A DNA stretch of 64,000 bases from Fen-1258 sp947085815 (lineage in GTDB: Bacteria; Bacteroidota; Ignavibacteria; Ignavibacteriales; Melioribacteraceae). The stretch covers positions 1 to 64,000 of the forward strand of contig CAMTXU010000013.1 in NCBI GenBank assembly GCA_947085815.1, written 5' to 3'. Below are positions 26,905 through 35,116 of the stretch, in pieces. The translations under genes and the position numbers were made by a program. Every line of letters begins with the position of its first letter. Within the stretch, counting starts at the first letter, position 1. Under the pieces are notes generated by a model. It was not told where the DNA came from. It saw nothing but the letters and a program-made list of their open reading frames with translations, and did not search any database.

Positions 26905-27261
26905 TTGAGAGATATTTATAAAGGTATTGGTTTATTTAATGAATCCGATTTTTTTTCGGCTCATCACTTTTTTGAAGATTGCTGGATAAACTGCGATCGG
27001 CAAGAAAAATTGTTCTTTCAAGGATTAGTTCAGATTTCGGTCGGATGCTATCATCTGCTTAACGGAAATTATAACGGTTCTATAAGTCAGTTAACTAAAG
27101 GGCAGCTAAAACTGAACTGTTTTATTCCATTCTACCATGATATAAATATTCTAAAATTGGTAGAAGAGATCGAGTCGCTGATCAAATTACTGTGTGGAGA
27201 TAACTTAAATGACCGGGAAGAAATTTGGAATGCAATTCCGAAAATTGAAATTAACTGTTAA
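26905..27261 (+). CDS. DUF309 family protein
   Basis: A 118-residue helical protein with the DUF309 pattern: GIGLFNESDFFSAHHFFEDCW, then EKLFFQGLVQISVGCYHLLNGN. The conserved His/Glu/Trp lie at residues about 20-27. The function is unknown. The only workable initiation codon at the expected position is TTG 26905. It lies alone between the LemA/TPM pair and a ferredoxin gene, with 28 bases to the latter. Confidence 0.75.
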   Translation: MRDIYKGIGLFNESDFFSAHHFFEDCWINCDRQEKLFFQGLVQISVGCYHLLNGNYNGSISQLTKGQLKLNCFIPFYHDINILKLVEEIESLIKLLCGDNLNDREEIWNAIPKIEINC

Positions 27262-27289
27262 ATTTTTTTAATAAATAAGGAGGCCAAAA

Positions 27290-27622
27290 ATGGCAATAAG
27301 GATAACAGATGAATGTATTAATTGCGGTGCATGCGAACCAGAATGCCCAAACACAGCCATTTATGAAGGCGGTGCGGAATGGAAATTAGCCGGTAATAGT
27401 TACAGCGAAGGCGATGCTTCTCCTTCCGGCGCAACCGGTTTTTTCTCCAAAGATTTCTTTTATATTGTTCCGGATAAATGTACCGAATGTGTCGGCTTTC
27501 ACGACGAACCGCAATGCGCCGCAGTTTGTCCGGTTGATTGCTGCGTTCCGGATCCAAATCATGTAGAGGATAAAGACACACTTCTTAAAAGAAAAGAATA
27601 TCTGGACGGATTAGGAAGGTAA
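27290..27622 (+). CDS. 2[4Fe-4S] ferredoxin (YfhL/chlorobial type)
   Basis: A 110-residue ferredoxin. The first cluster motif is CINCGACEPECPNTAI near residue 11; the second is CTECVGFHDEPQCAAVCPVDCC near 64, with the extra residues between the second and third Cys found in YfhL and green-sulfur-bacterial ferredoxins. An insert of about 40 residues rich in Gly and Ser separates the two. The ATG follows ATAAGGAGGCC, a strong SD. It serves as a low-potential electron carrier; partner unknown. An R2 element follows 38 bases after the stop. Confidence 0.95.
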   Translation: MAIRITDECINCGACEPECPNTAIYEGGAEWKLAGNSYSEGDASPSGATGFFSKDFFYIVPDKCTECVGFHDEPQCAAVCPVDCCVPDPNHVEDKDTLLKRKEYLDGLGR

Positions 27623-27659
27623 TTCATCATTTGTTGTTAACAGTTTGTTTTTCAAATAG

Positions 27660-27765
27660 AGGCTGTCTCAAAAGTAATTATTCAAATAAATAATCTGCGA
27701 AAATCTGCTTTATCTGCGTCATCCGTGGGCTATTCTATTATTAAGCATTACTTTTGAGACAGCCT
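27660..27765. repeat. R2 MITE-like inverted-repeat element, copy b
   Basis: AGGCTGTCTCAAAAGTAAT (27660-27678) is perfectly inverted at 27747-27765 (19 bp). The interior has repeated ATCTGCG units and the ATTCTATTATTAAGCATT segment, paralogous to copy a at 9384. It lies between two convergent genes, and T-rich DNA follows the right arm, so it may act as a bidirectional terminator. Confidence 0.9.
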
Positions 27766-27769
27766 TTTC

Positions 27770-28807
27770 TTAAAAATTTAATCGAATAAGCTCCAACCTA
27801 AAATTTATCGTGGAATCATAGTAATCTTTAAAGCTGTTTATTTTATTTTCTCCGATCTCACTCGATTTGAATTTCTCTCGTATTGTCGGATCCGGAGGAA
27901 ATACATGAACATACAACAATGAACCGATAATTGGTGACAGTGCGGTAATAATTGCTAAAGAGTTCCGGGTTTTACCTTTTGAAAATGAAGCAGTTATTCC
28001 GCCCGTAATAGCTGTAAGTCCTGCACTGCAACCAATCATTTCCCAGTAAGACAAATTTGGATTGTCTTGACTTGCTACTAAATAAACACCATAAGGAAAT
28101 CCGAATGTATAAAAAGCAATACCTCCATAGAAAGCCGTGAAAAGAGCAGCCCATCCATTATGAGTTAATGCAACAGCTAGCAGAGCAGATCCAATTGTGG
28201 ACAAAACAGTTATTCCTGATCCTGCTAACACTTCCATGGGAACTGCAAAATAAATTGGTCTTGGTCTGAAATTGTTCTGAATTCTCGTTGAATCAAGATA
28301 GAGCAATTGAGGAGTATTTCCGGTTCGCAAATCTCCGTCTAATGTATCGGATATATTTGGTTTGTAGTATTTCCAAATGCCGTTATAGTTATCTGCTGCA
28401 TATTTTTCTGCCTCTATAAAGACAACTTTTTTGCTTGAATCAACATTATTAACAAATTTCCCGAATCCTTTTTCTAAAAACCTTTGGTTGAGATCTAAAT
28501 CTTCGAGCGGATACTTAAACCAAAGATATACAATCTCATAATCTTTAGAATCCTTCATGGAAACGGATTTAACAATAACATTCCTCCTCAACATAATCTC
28601 TTTATAATATGAAACTGCCTCCTTAGCAGTCTCTGCAAAAAGAGGAATTGGATTGTTGAGCTGAGGTGAGTCGATTCCGGCAAGTTTAACCATTCTTCCG
28701 TCTTCCAATTCGAACAGATTACTATCATGAATTTTTACAACTCTGAACGACTGCCCCGAAATTGATTGTACCGCTATGAGGAAAATAATAACTAGAGCTA
28801 ATTGCAA
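27770..28807 (-). CDS. Nuclease-like (SNase) domain protein with C-terminal membrane region
   Basis: A 345-residue protein. After a signal peptide (LALVIIFLIAVQSISGQ) comes a region of about 110 residues with thermonuclease-like pattern: RVVKIHDSNLFELEDGRMVKLAGIDSP, AKEAVSYYKEIML and LNQRFLEKGFGKFV. From about residue 195 there are several hydrophobic segments (GITVLSTIGSALLAVAL, AIITALSPIIGSLLYV). The combination of an exported SNase-like fold with a membrane module is unusual. I cannot confirm all catalytic Arg/Glu residues. The first codons may be read from an ATG at 28807 only. Confidence 0.65.
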   Translation of the reverse strand: MQLALVIIFLIAVQSISGQSFRVVKIHDSNLFELEDGRMVKLAGIDSPQLNNPIPLFAETAKEAVSYYKEIMLRRNVIVKSVSMKDSKDYEIVYLWFKYPLEDLDLNQRFLEKGFGKFVNNVDSSKKVVFIEAEKYAADNYNGIWKYYKPNISDTLDGDLRTGNTPQLLYLDSTRIQNNFRPRPIYFAVPMEVLAGSGITVLSTIGSALLAVALTHNGWAALFTAFYGGIAFYTFGFPYGVYLVASQDNPNLSYWEMIGCSAGLTAITGGITASFSKGKTRNSLAIITALSPIIGSLLYVHVFPPDPTIREKFKSSEIGENKINSFKDYYDSTINFRLELIRLNF

Positions 28808-28884
28808 ATGAACTCCGGTTATAATTAGAATTTGATTACAAGCAAATTTAAATCATAATTTTCTAAAAACCGATAATCGTTTTG

Positions 28885-29775
28885 TCAATCATGAAGAATT
28901 GCCGTTACCGGAAAATGGTCTGACGGAAATTTACCGTCATAAGATGTTCGCATTATTTTGGATTGTCTTACTAAAAAATTCTTCGTCGCAAAAATGAAAT
29001 CAATTTTTTCACCCTCTGTTTCTCCTTTGAATGAATTAAATGTTCCTTCGTTGAGCTGCTTCTCGTTCACAATTCTATAAGTATCTACTAATCCACTGGA
29101 AAGAATTGTTTTGATTGCAGGGTTTTCATCACCGCAGTTAAAATCACCCGTTAGAATAATTGGGAAAGTTCTTTCATTCATTACTCTCACAAGAAGCTCT
29201 GTGCTTTTCTCCCGCGATGATTGCGATTCATGATCAAGATGAACATTGAAGAAATAAAAGTCTTTATCTGATAATTTATCGTAAAGACGAACCCATGTGC
29301 AAATGCGTGTAATGTTATTCCCCCAGCTTTTAGATGCAACAATATCTGGTGTTTCGGAAAACCAAAATGTTTCTGTGGAATCAACCAAGAAGCGGTTTTT
29401 CAAGTAAAAAATGCATGAATATTCACCCATGTTCTTCCCATCATCTCGACCAACACCTACGTAAGCATAATCTGGCATCTCGTGCATTAATTCATCAATC
29501 TGAAATTTCAGAGCCTCCTGCAAACCAAGCAAATCCGGAGTAAACTCTTTAATTGTCTTTACCACATTTTCTTTCCTGAATTCCCAGCTATTCGCACCGT
29601 CATTTGCAGTCCCGTAACGGATATTAAAAGTCATTACCTTAAGATTATCCTCTTGAACAGATTGAGCCAGAGGAGAATCGGTAAATGAACAAATTATTAG
29701 AAAGGTAATTACGGCAAAATGGTAGAGAACCGATATAATTTTTTGAACGTATCCGGGCTTCATATTGTTGTTCAT
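28885..29775 (-). CDS. Endonuclease/exonuclease/phosphatase family protein, exported
   Basis: A 296-residue EEP-fold hydrolase. It has an N-terminal hydrophobic segment (FAVITFLIICSFTDSPLAQ), VMTFNIRYGT near residue 46, LLGLQEAL (metal Glu), NVHLDHES near 175, LTGDFNC near 210 and SDHFPVTA at the C-terminus (active-site Asp/His). Such enzymes cleave phosphodiesters in nucleic acids or sphingolipids/phospholipids; the substrate is not predictable. It is transcribed in the same direction as the SNase-like gene, with a 77-base gap. Confidence 0.88.
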   Translation of the reverse strand: MNNNMKPGYVQKIISVLYHFAVITFLIICSFTDSPLAQSVQEDNLKVMTFNIRYGTANDGANSWEFRKENVVKTIKEFTPDLLGLQEALKFQIDELMHEMPDYAYVGVGRDDGKNMGEYSCIFYLKNRFLVDSTETFWFSETPDIVASKSWGNNITRICTWVRLYDKLSDKDFYFFNVHLDHESQSSREKSTELLVRVMNERTFPIILTGDFNCGDENPAIKTILSSGLVDTYRIVNEKQLNEGTFNSFKGETEGEKIDFIFATKNFLVRQSKIMRTSYDGKFPSDHFPVTAILHD

Positions 29776-29845
29776 AAAAATATCCTAAGTTATTTGTAAC
29801 TTTAATTCAAAAAAATCATTTATAAAATAAACATAAAGTTAGAAA

Positions 29846-30694
29846 ATGAAAATTGGCAAATACGAATTATACGCTTTAGAAACCGGCGCGTTCGGCTTGG
29901 ACGGCGGCGCAATGTTTGGTATAATACCTAAACCATTGTGGGGTAAATTCAATCCCGCGGATGAGCTAAACCGTGTTACACTCCACGCACGGACTCTTTT
30001 GCTGGTAAACGAATCGAAAAAAATATTGATAGATACCGGAATTGGTGCAAACTGGGATGAAAAATTTACAAAGATTTACCGGTTGGATCTGAGCGTGAAT
30101 ACATCTCAAAACTTATTTAATAAACTTAGCCTTCAGCCGGAAGATATTACAGATGTTTTGTTGACTCATCTTCATTTCGATCATACCGGTGGCTCAACAA
30201 AACTAATTGACGGGAAATGGATTCCGACTTATCCAAACGCTAAATATCATATACAAAAAAAGCATTTTGATTGGGCGATAAATCCTTCAGAGCGTGACCG
30301 CGGTAGTTTTATCCAGAATCGTTTTATGCCGCTTCATGAGGAAGGATTACTTCACTTTACGGATGGTGAGTCAACATTTGATGATGAAATCGATTTGATG
30401 ATAGTTAACGGTCACACATTTCATCAGCAGATGATAAAGATACACGATGACTCCAATACAATTCTTTATTGCGGCGATCTTTTCCCGTTCACTTCGCATA
30501 TCCCGCTTCCGTATGTAATGGGATATGATCTTCAGCCCGTTATCACAGTTCAAGAGAAGAAAAAAATCCTTCCGCTCGCAATTGAGGAAAATTGGAAATT
30601 ATTTTTTGAGCACGATCCGGAAGTAGTGATGGCTACAGTTTCTCATTCTCAGAACGGCTTTTCAATTAATGATGTCTTTACTGAGATGAGTTAA
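29846..30694 (+). CDS. MBL-fold metallo-hydrolase
   Basis: A 282-residue metallo-beta-lactamase fold protein with the zinc motif THLHFDHTGG near residue 111, another His in NGHTFHQQM near 190 and the Asp in YCGDLFPF near 210. The family includes lactonases and other hydrolases; substrate unknown. It overlaps the next ORF (Rieske protein) by one base, so the two are co-transcribed. No SD is obvious before the ATG. Confidence 0.88.
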   Translation: MKIGKYELYALETGAFGLDGGAMFGIIPKPLWGKFNPADELNRVTLHARTLLLVNESKKILIDTGIGANWDEKFTKIYRLDLSVNTSQNLFNKLSLQPEDITDVLLTHLHFDHTGGSTKLIDGKWIPTYPNAKYHIQKKHFDWAINPSERDRGSFIQNRFMPLHEEGLLHFTDGESTFDDEIDLMIVNGHTFHQQMIKIHDDSNTILYCGDLFPFTSHIPLPYVMGYDLQPVITVQEKKKILPLAIEENWKLFFEHDPEVVMATVSHSQNGFSINDVFTEMS

Positions 30695-31029
30695 TGGAAG
30701 CGCTTGAAGGTTTTTATAAAATTTGCAAGTACTCGGAATTAAAAGAGAAAATTGGCAGAAGATTTTTTGTTAATGATGTGGATGTCGCTCTCTTCAAAGT
30801 TGACGGCGAAGTTTATGCTCTGGCTAATATGTGCATCCATCAAAAAGCGGCAATAATTTATGACGGATTCATAGAAGATCATAAAGTTGTTTGTCCCGCG
30901 CACGGCTGGCAGTTCGATCTTAAAACCGGAAAAGTTCCGGGAGCTGTAAAGGGATTAGATCCATATGAAGTTAAAATTGTTGGTGACGATGTTTATGTAA
31001 AAGTTTATTCTAAAAAGTTGAGATGGTGA
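30694..31029 (+). CDS. Rieske 2Fe-2S ferredoxin-like protein
   Basis: A 111-residue Rieske-type protein with the cluster motifs MCIHQ near residue 47 and CPAHGWQF near 69 (C-x-H and C-x2-H) and the NirD/ferredoxin length. It would transfer electrons in a soluble oxygenase- or reductase-type pathway. It is coupled to the upstream MBL-fold hydrolase (ATG overlaps its TAA). The 178 bases downstream hold only short, unconvincing frames. Confidence 0.88.
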   Translation: MEALEGFYKICKYSELKEKIGRRFFVNDVDVALFKVDGEVYALANMCIHQKAAIIYDGFIEDHKVVCPAHGWQFDLKTGKVPGAVKGLDPYEVKIVGDDVYVKVYSKKLRW

Positions 31030-31207
31030 TTAAGAATGGAAAGAAGGAATGAAGAAAAGTTTACCCGCCGTGGTGGGAAGAAATGATGAAAGATGCCAGA
31101 CCGAAGTCGAGGTCAAAGAAAAAAGATATGAAGAAACGAATCGAAGTAAAAATAACTTGAGACTTTTGCTGAAGATTTACCCAAATCTCAAAACATGATC
31201 TCTCTAA

Positions 31208-32155
31208 ATGAAATTAACAAATCAAATAGTAATTGAAAAAGCGAAAGAACTGGGTTTCGATCTTGTGGGTTTTGCTAAAGCAGAATTGTTAAATGATGAA
31301 AATGATCGATTGAAAGAATGGCTTTCGCTCGGTTATAATGCATCGATGGAGTATATGAACCGCAGTGTTGAAAAACAATTAGACGTGAAAAAAATCTTTC
31401 CAAATGCGCTTAGTATAATATCTCTTGCTGTTAATTATTATACAAACCATTCTCACAGTCCGGAGATAAAATCTTCTCTCCCTTCCAAATATGGAAAAGT
31501 CTCTCGTTATGCATGGGGAAAAGATTATCATTTTGTTATTTGGGATAAGCTGGAATTGCTGGAGGAGGAATTAAAAAAGATCGATCCGGCTTTCGAGTGT
31601 ATTAGTTATGTAGATACTGGTCCCGTAATGGATAAAGTTTGGGCTAAACATGCGGGGATAGGTTGGATGGGGAAGCATACAAACATTATCACTCGTGAAA
31701 TAGGAAGCTGGATCTTTCTGGCAACACTAATCACAAATCATGAATTTGAATTTAGTGAACAGGTGAAGAATTACTGCGGCTCTTGCACCGCATGCATCGA
31801 TGCTTGTCCCACAAAGGCAATAGTGAATGAGTATGTAGTTGACGCGAATAAATGCATCTCATTTTTAACCATCGAAAACAAGGGAGAAATTTCCCGCGAC
31901 TTCAAAGATCAATTTGATAATTGGATATTTGGCTGCGATGTCTGTCAGGATGTTTGTCCATGGAATCAAAAGTTTAGTCTGCCGACTCACAAAGTGGATT
32001 TTCAACCGAAAGGGAACAAAGAAATTCTGATTGATGAAGTTCTTGGAATGACCGGAGATGTTTTCAAACAAAGATTTGAAACGAGTCCTATCAAACGGGC
32101 TAAGTTGTGGGGGTTGAAAAGAAATGCGGACTTTCTTTCACCGCAGAGACACTGA
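31208..32155 (+). CDS. queG: Epoxyqueuosine reductase QueG
   Basis: A 315-residue enzyme with the QueG pattern: DLVGFAKAE, SRYAWGKDYH, DTGPVMDKVWAKHAGIGWMGKH near residue 140, and two 4Fe-4S motifs CGSCTACIDACPTKAI near 194 and CDVCQDVCPWN near 245. QueG reduces epoxyqueuosine to queuosine in tRNA, with cobalamin and Fe-S clusters. The length is at the short end for the family, ending soon after the second cluster domain and without the HEAT-like extension found in some members. Confidence 0.93.
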   Translation: MKLTNQIVIEKAKELGFDLVGFAKAELLNDENDRLKEWLSLGYNASMEYMNRSVEKQLDVKKIFPNALSIISLAVNYYTNHSHSPEIKSSLPSKYGKVSRYAWGKDYHFVIWDKLELLEEELKKIDPAFECISYVDTGPVMDKVWAKHAGIGWMGKHTNIITREIGSWIFLATLITNHEFEFSEQVKNYCGSCTACIDACPTKAIVNEYVVDANKCISFLTIENKGEISRDFKDQFDNWIFGCDVCQDVCPWNQKFSLPTHKVDFQPKGNKEILIDEVLGMTGDVFKQRFETSPIKRAKLWGLKRNADFLSPQRH

Positions 32156-32249
32156 GGAATGAATCCAATCATTCATAATCTCATCTTATTCATTATCAAT
32201 TTTGATCTTGTTTAGGTAATTTTGTTTAGAAAAATTTTGGAGACAACGA

Positions 32250-33200
32250 ATGTCAAATAATCATCACAAAGTTATTATTATTGGATCGGGACCCGCCGGA
32301 TTAACAGCGGCACTTTATACGTCCCGGGCTAATCTTAATCCGGTAGTATTCGAAGGAATGCAGCCCGGTGGTCAGTTAACAATTACAACCGAAGTAGAAA
32401 ACTTTCCCGGTTTCGAACATGGAATTCAAGGACCGGAGTTGATGGATATAATGCGGAAACAAGTTCAAAGATTTGGTGCACAATGTTTTTTTAAAAATGT
32501 TACCGAAGTCGATTTCTCAAAGCGCCCATTCACAGTCAAAACCGAGAATGAAATTTTTACCGCAGACTCCGTTATTATCTCAACCGGCGCATCGGCAAAA
32601 CTTCTCAATATAGAGAGCGAAAAGAAATTCATGGGTTATGGAGTTTCTGCATGCGCAACTTGCGATGGCTTTTTCTTTAAAGGATTAAAAGTACTTGTAG
32701 TTGGCGGCGGAGATACTGCCATGGAAGAAGCAAATTATCTCACTAAGTTTGCTTCGGAAGTAACATTGATTCATCGTCGCGATGAATTTCGTTCTTCAAA
32801 AATTATGGAAGAGAGAGCTAGAAAAAACCCAAAGGTGAAATTCATTACCAGTGCTGTAATTAAGGAGATTTTTGGTAAAGAAGAAAACGGAAAAAAATTT
32901 GTGACGGGGGCGCTTCTGCAAAGTACAAAGAACGGTTTAACGTGGGAGGTTCCGGCAGATGGAATTTTTATGGCGATCGGTCATCAACCAAATACATCTC
33001 TCTTCAAAGGAATATTGGATATGGATGAAACGGGTTATCTACTTATTAATCCGGGTTCAACTCATACGAACATAGAAGGAGTTTTTGCCGCGGGTGATGT
33101 TGCAGATAAAAAATATCGTCAGGCAATTACCGCTGCGGGTAGCGGTTGTATGGCGGCTATTGACGCTCAACATTGGCTTGAAGAACAAGAGTTGGCTTAA
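32250..33200 (+). CDS. trxB: Thioredoxin reductase TrxB
   Basis: A 316-residue flavoprotein with the FAD site GSGPAGLTAALY near residue 12, the redox CATCDG near 138, the NADPH site GGGDTAMEEA near 157 and the FAD-binding GDVADKKYRQ near 288. It reduces thioredoxin with NADPH. A good SD (TTTGGAGAC) precedes the ATG. The stop is followed 8 bases later by a palindromic repeat of the R3 type that could also act as a terminator. Confidence 0.95.
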   Translation: MSNNHHKVIIIGSGPAGLTAALYTSRANLNPVVFEGMQPGGQLTITTEVENFPGFEHGIQGPELMDIMRKQVQRFGAQCFFKNVTEVDFSKRPFTVKTENEIFTADSVIISTGASAKLLNIESEKKFMGYGVSACATCDGFFFKGLKVLVVGGGDTAMEEANYLTKFASEVTLIHRRDEFRSSKIMEERARKNPKVKFITSAVIKEIFGKEENGKKFVTGALLQSTKNGLTWEVPADGIFMAIGHQPNTSLFKGILDMDETGYLLINPGSTHTNIEGVFAAGDVADKKYRQAITAAGSGCMAAIDAQHWLEEQELA

Positions 33201-33207
33201 CTTTTTT

Positions 33208-33285
33208 TCTGAACGGAGTGAAAAGTCTCAATTTTTGTTTTGAGACTCTTCTCCAATGGAGTCCTTCGGGCACTTCGTTCTGAGT
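33208..33285. repeat. R3-related palindromic element downstream of trxB
   Basis: The ends TTCTGAACGGAGTG (left) and CACTTCGTTCTGAG (right) are inverted; inner AGTCTCAA and TTGAGACT form a stem with a short T-rich loop, and CTCCA-T-TGGAG is a side palindrome. The layout resembles the R3 element in thrC, with a GAGTCTC core in place of GAATCTC. It lies between trxB and the convergent DUF6249 gene. Confidence 0.75.
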
Positions 33286-33291
33286 TATTAA

Positions 33292-33678
33292 TCAGTGATT
33301 TCCGTTTTTAAGTTTTCTTGTCGCTAAGAAAGCTGTAACAAATCCTAACCCTGTCATCGTTACAACCCAGAAACCCATCCATTCTCCGTGCACCTGATGA
33401 TCTGTCCATCTATCGTTGCCGGTGCCATATTGAACTTGATAACCGGTCCATTGCTGAAATAGAAATCCGATTCCCAATCCCAATCCGACAAATAAAATTA
33501 TTATACCAAGTTTCAACATGGTATAAGGATCGCGTTTTGTTTTAAGGAGCTCCATCATTTGCTCGATGGACAATCCTTTTTCTATCATCATCTGTTTTTC
33601 TCTCGAACGGAAATAGATAAATGTAATTATTACCAATCCGATTACTAGAAACATTATAATGGGTATTAACTCTTCCAT
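33292..33678 (-). CDS. DUF6249-like small membrane protein
   Basis: A 128-residue protein: an N-terminal transmembrane helix (IIMFLVIGLVIITFIYF), a cytoplasmic stretch with MMIEKGLSIEQMMELLK, a second helix (LGIIILFVGLGLGIGFLF) and a third (WVVTMTGLGFVTAFLA). This matches the DUF6249 pattern of Bacteroidota-type genomes. Such genes often lie next to ECF sigma factors; the divergent gene here is indeed an ECF sigma with its anti-sigma. Function unknown. Confidence 0.75.
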   Translation of the reverse strand: MEELIPIIMFLVIGLVIITFIYFRSREKQMMIEKGLSIEQMMELLKTKRDPYTMLKLGIIILFVGLGLGIGFLFQQWTGYQVQYGTGNDRWTDHQVHGEWMGFWVVTMTGLGFVTAFLATRKLKNGNH

Positions 33679-33727
33679 TTTATTCTCCTTTGGTTATTTT
33701 ATACTTATGACCGAAACTCTAGACTAA

Positions 33728-33855
33728 AGGTTACAATCAAATTTATTTTTCTTTTATACTTATTCCGTTATTTTAGAGAGGATTTTCGCCTCACTTCTTT
33801 GGACAAGGCGCATGCAATTTAGGTTACAAAAAATATTTAATAGAAAGTGTAACCT
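33728..33855 (+). promoter_or_regulatory. AGGTTACA repeats between DUF6249 and the ECF sigma gene
   Basis: AGGTTACA occurs at 33728-33735 and 33821-33828, and its inverse TGTAACCT at 33848-33855, 19 bases after the second copy. All are in the divergent region, the last about 30 bases before the sigma start. They could be ECF promoter parts or operator half-sites; this is inference from the pattern. Confidence 0.45.
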
Positions 33856-33884
33856 TATTTTCATTAATCGGGTCTAATGTAGTG

Positions 33885-34451
33885 ATGAGAAACTTAAGCG
33901 ATGCAGAAATAATCGATTCAATCAACAGAGGTAATGTTTCCGATTACTCTCTTCTGGTGAGCAGATATAAAAATAGAGCATTCTCTCTTTTAAGACGCTT
34001 GTTAAAAAATGAGATGGATGCCGAGGAAGCTTTGCAAGATAGTTTTTTGAAAGCCTACAATTCCTTGAAAGGATTCAGGAAAGAATCTCAATTTTCCACA
34101 TGGTTTTATAGGATTGTTTACAATACCGGTCTATCAATCATATCTTCTCAAAAGAGGAAAATTGAACAGCAAATGAGTTCAATAGACGGAAAATTTGATC
34201 TTGCGAGTCACGATAATGAAGTTTATAGCACTGCTGATAATGCTCAGCAATATATTCTAAAAATGGTGGATAAACTTCCGGTTAGAAACGCCCTGGTTGT
34301 AATCTTATTTTATATGGATGGTTTGTCACTAAATGAAATCAGTCAGGTTATGGGAACATCCTTAGTCAATACAAAAGTTTTACTTCACCGGTCACGCAAT
34401 GCTTTGAAGGATTTACTTCTAAAGCATAACTATCAGGAGGAGATGTTATGA
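33885..34451 (+). CDS. ECF-type RNA polymerase sigma factor
   Basis: A sigma-70 family protein of 188 residues. Region 2 (LVSRYKNRAFSLLRRLL, DAEEALQDSFLKAYNSL, FSTWFYRIVYNTG) and region 4 (LPVRNALVVILFYMDGLSLNEISQVMG, VKVLLHRSRNALK) are present without region 1.1 or 3, as in ECF sigmas. A GTG three bases upstream is an alternative start. Its stop overlaps the ATG of a membrane anti-sigma protein, the usual arrangement. It may control the divergent DUF6249 gene and itself. Confidence 0.92.
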   Translation: MRNLSDAEIIDSINRGNVSDYSLLVSRYKNRAFSLLRRLLKNEMDAEEALQDSFLKAYNSLKGFRKESQFSTWFYRIVYNTGLSIISSQKRKIEQQMSSIDGKFDLASHDNEVYSTADNAQQYILKMVDKLPVRNALVVILFYMDGLSLNEISQVMGTSLVNTKVLLHRSRNALKDLLLKHNYQEEML

Positions 34452-34978
34452 GCAAATTAACGGATGAAATTTTGAACAGATACATAGACGGTGAGTTAGA
34501 CCCATCAGAACTGAAGAATCTGCAAAATGAATTGAACAATGATGCCGATGCGCTCGCACGTTTGCAGGCTCTGCGGATAGTTGATTTATCACTACGATCA
34601 TTAGAGGTTGAGAAAACTTCCGATGTTTTTACGGAAAAGGTGATGAAGGTATTAGCTGAAACAAGAAGAGTGGCTAAGCCAAGAATTAACTATTTCTTTA
34701 TCTCTATTATTTCAATTTTTTCTATTGGTATTTTAGCTGTGCTGGTTGCCGCTTTTCGTTCCACCGAAAATGGAAGCGGTTCATCAACGCTTACTCCGTA
34801 CGCAGACAGATTTAGAGAATTAATCGGTAAAAATATTAATTCTCTTCAAAGCATTTTTGCGGATCCGAACGTGATGTTGGTTATTTCCGTTTTTTCGCTC
34901 ATACTACTGGTCACCGTTTATTTCACATTTGAAGCCCATAAAAGTTTTACGAAAAAACTTAACAGTATTTTGCATTAA
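34448..34978 (+). CDS. Membrane-bound anti-sigma factor
   Basis: A 176-residue protein. The N-terminal part (DEILNRYIDGELDPSELKNLQNEL) resembles the anti-sigma domain, here without the zinc-binding HxxxCxxC. Two hydrophobic segments (FFISIISIFSIGILAVLVAAF and VMLVISVFSLILLVTVYF) span the membrane. The start codon overlaps the sigma-factor stop (ATGA) and has the SD CAGGAGGAG. It likely sequesters the ECF sigma until an envelope signal arrives. Confidence 0.8.
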   Translation: MSKLTDEILNRYIDGELDPSELKNLQNELNNDADALARLQALRIVDLSLRSLEVEKTSDVFTEKVMKVLAETRRVAKPRINYFFISIISIFSIGILAVLVAAFRSTENGSGSSTLTPYADRFRELIGKNINSLQSIFADPNVMLVISVFSLILLVTVYFTFEAHKSFTKKLNSILH

Positions 34979-34979
34979 A

Positions 34980-35049
34980 GTAGAGACACGATTTATAGTG
35001 TCTAATTGTAAGACTCGACCTGCCTGAGGTAGGCAGGTCGAGTCTCTAC
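34980..35049. repeat. R4 cloverleaf-like palindrome
   Basis: An outer pair GTAGAGAC/GTCTCTAC (34980-34987 and 35042-35049) closes over two hairpins, AGACAC/GTGTCT (34984-35003) and the 15-bp perfect stem AGACTCGACCTGCCT (35011-35025) with loop GAGGT. It begins two bases after the anti-sigma stop and may be a REP-like element or act as a terminator. Confidence 0.75.
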
Positions 35050-35116
35050 GTGTTCCTTCAATTAGCGTATCAGTTATACTTTCGATATTTTCGCTTCCAC
35101 AATAAAAAGAAATATT

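Noticed and set aside
31030..31207. Possible small gene between the Rieske protein and queG (a frame with MMKDARPKSRSKKKD)
   Set aside because: It gives only about 25 residues from an ATG, with no SD and no recognisable family; the preceding in-frame stop argues against a longer form.
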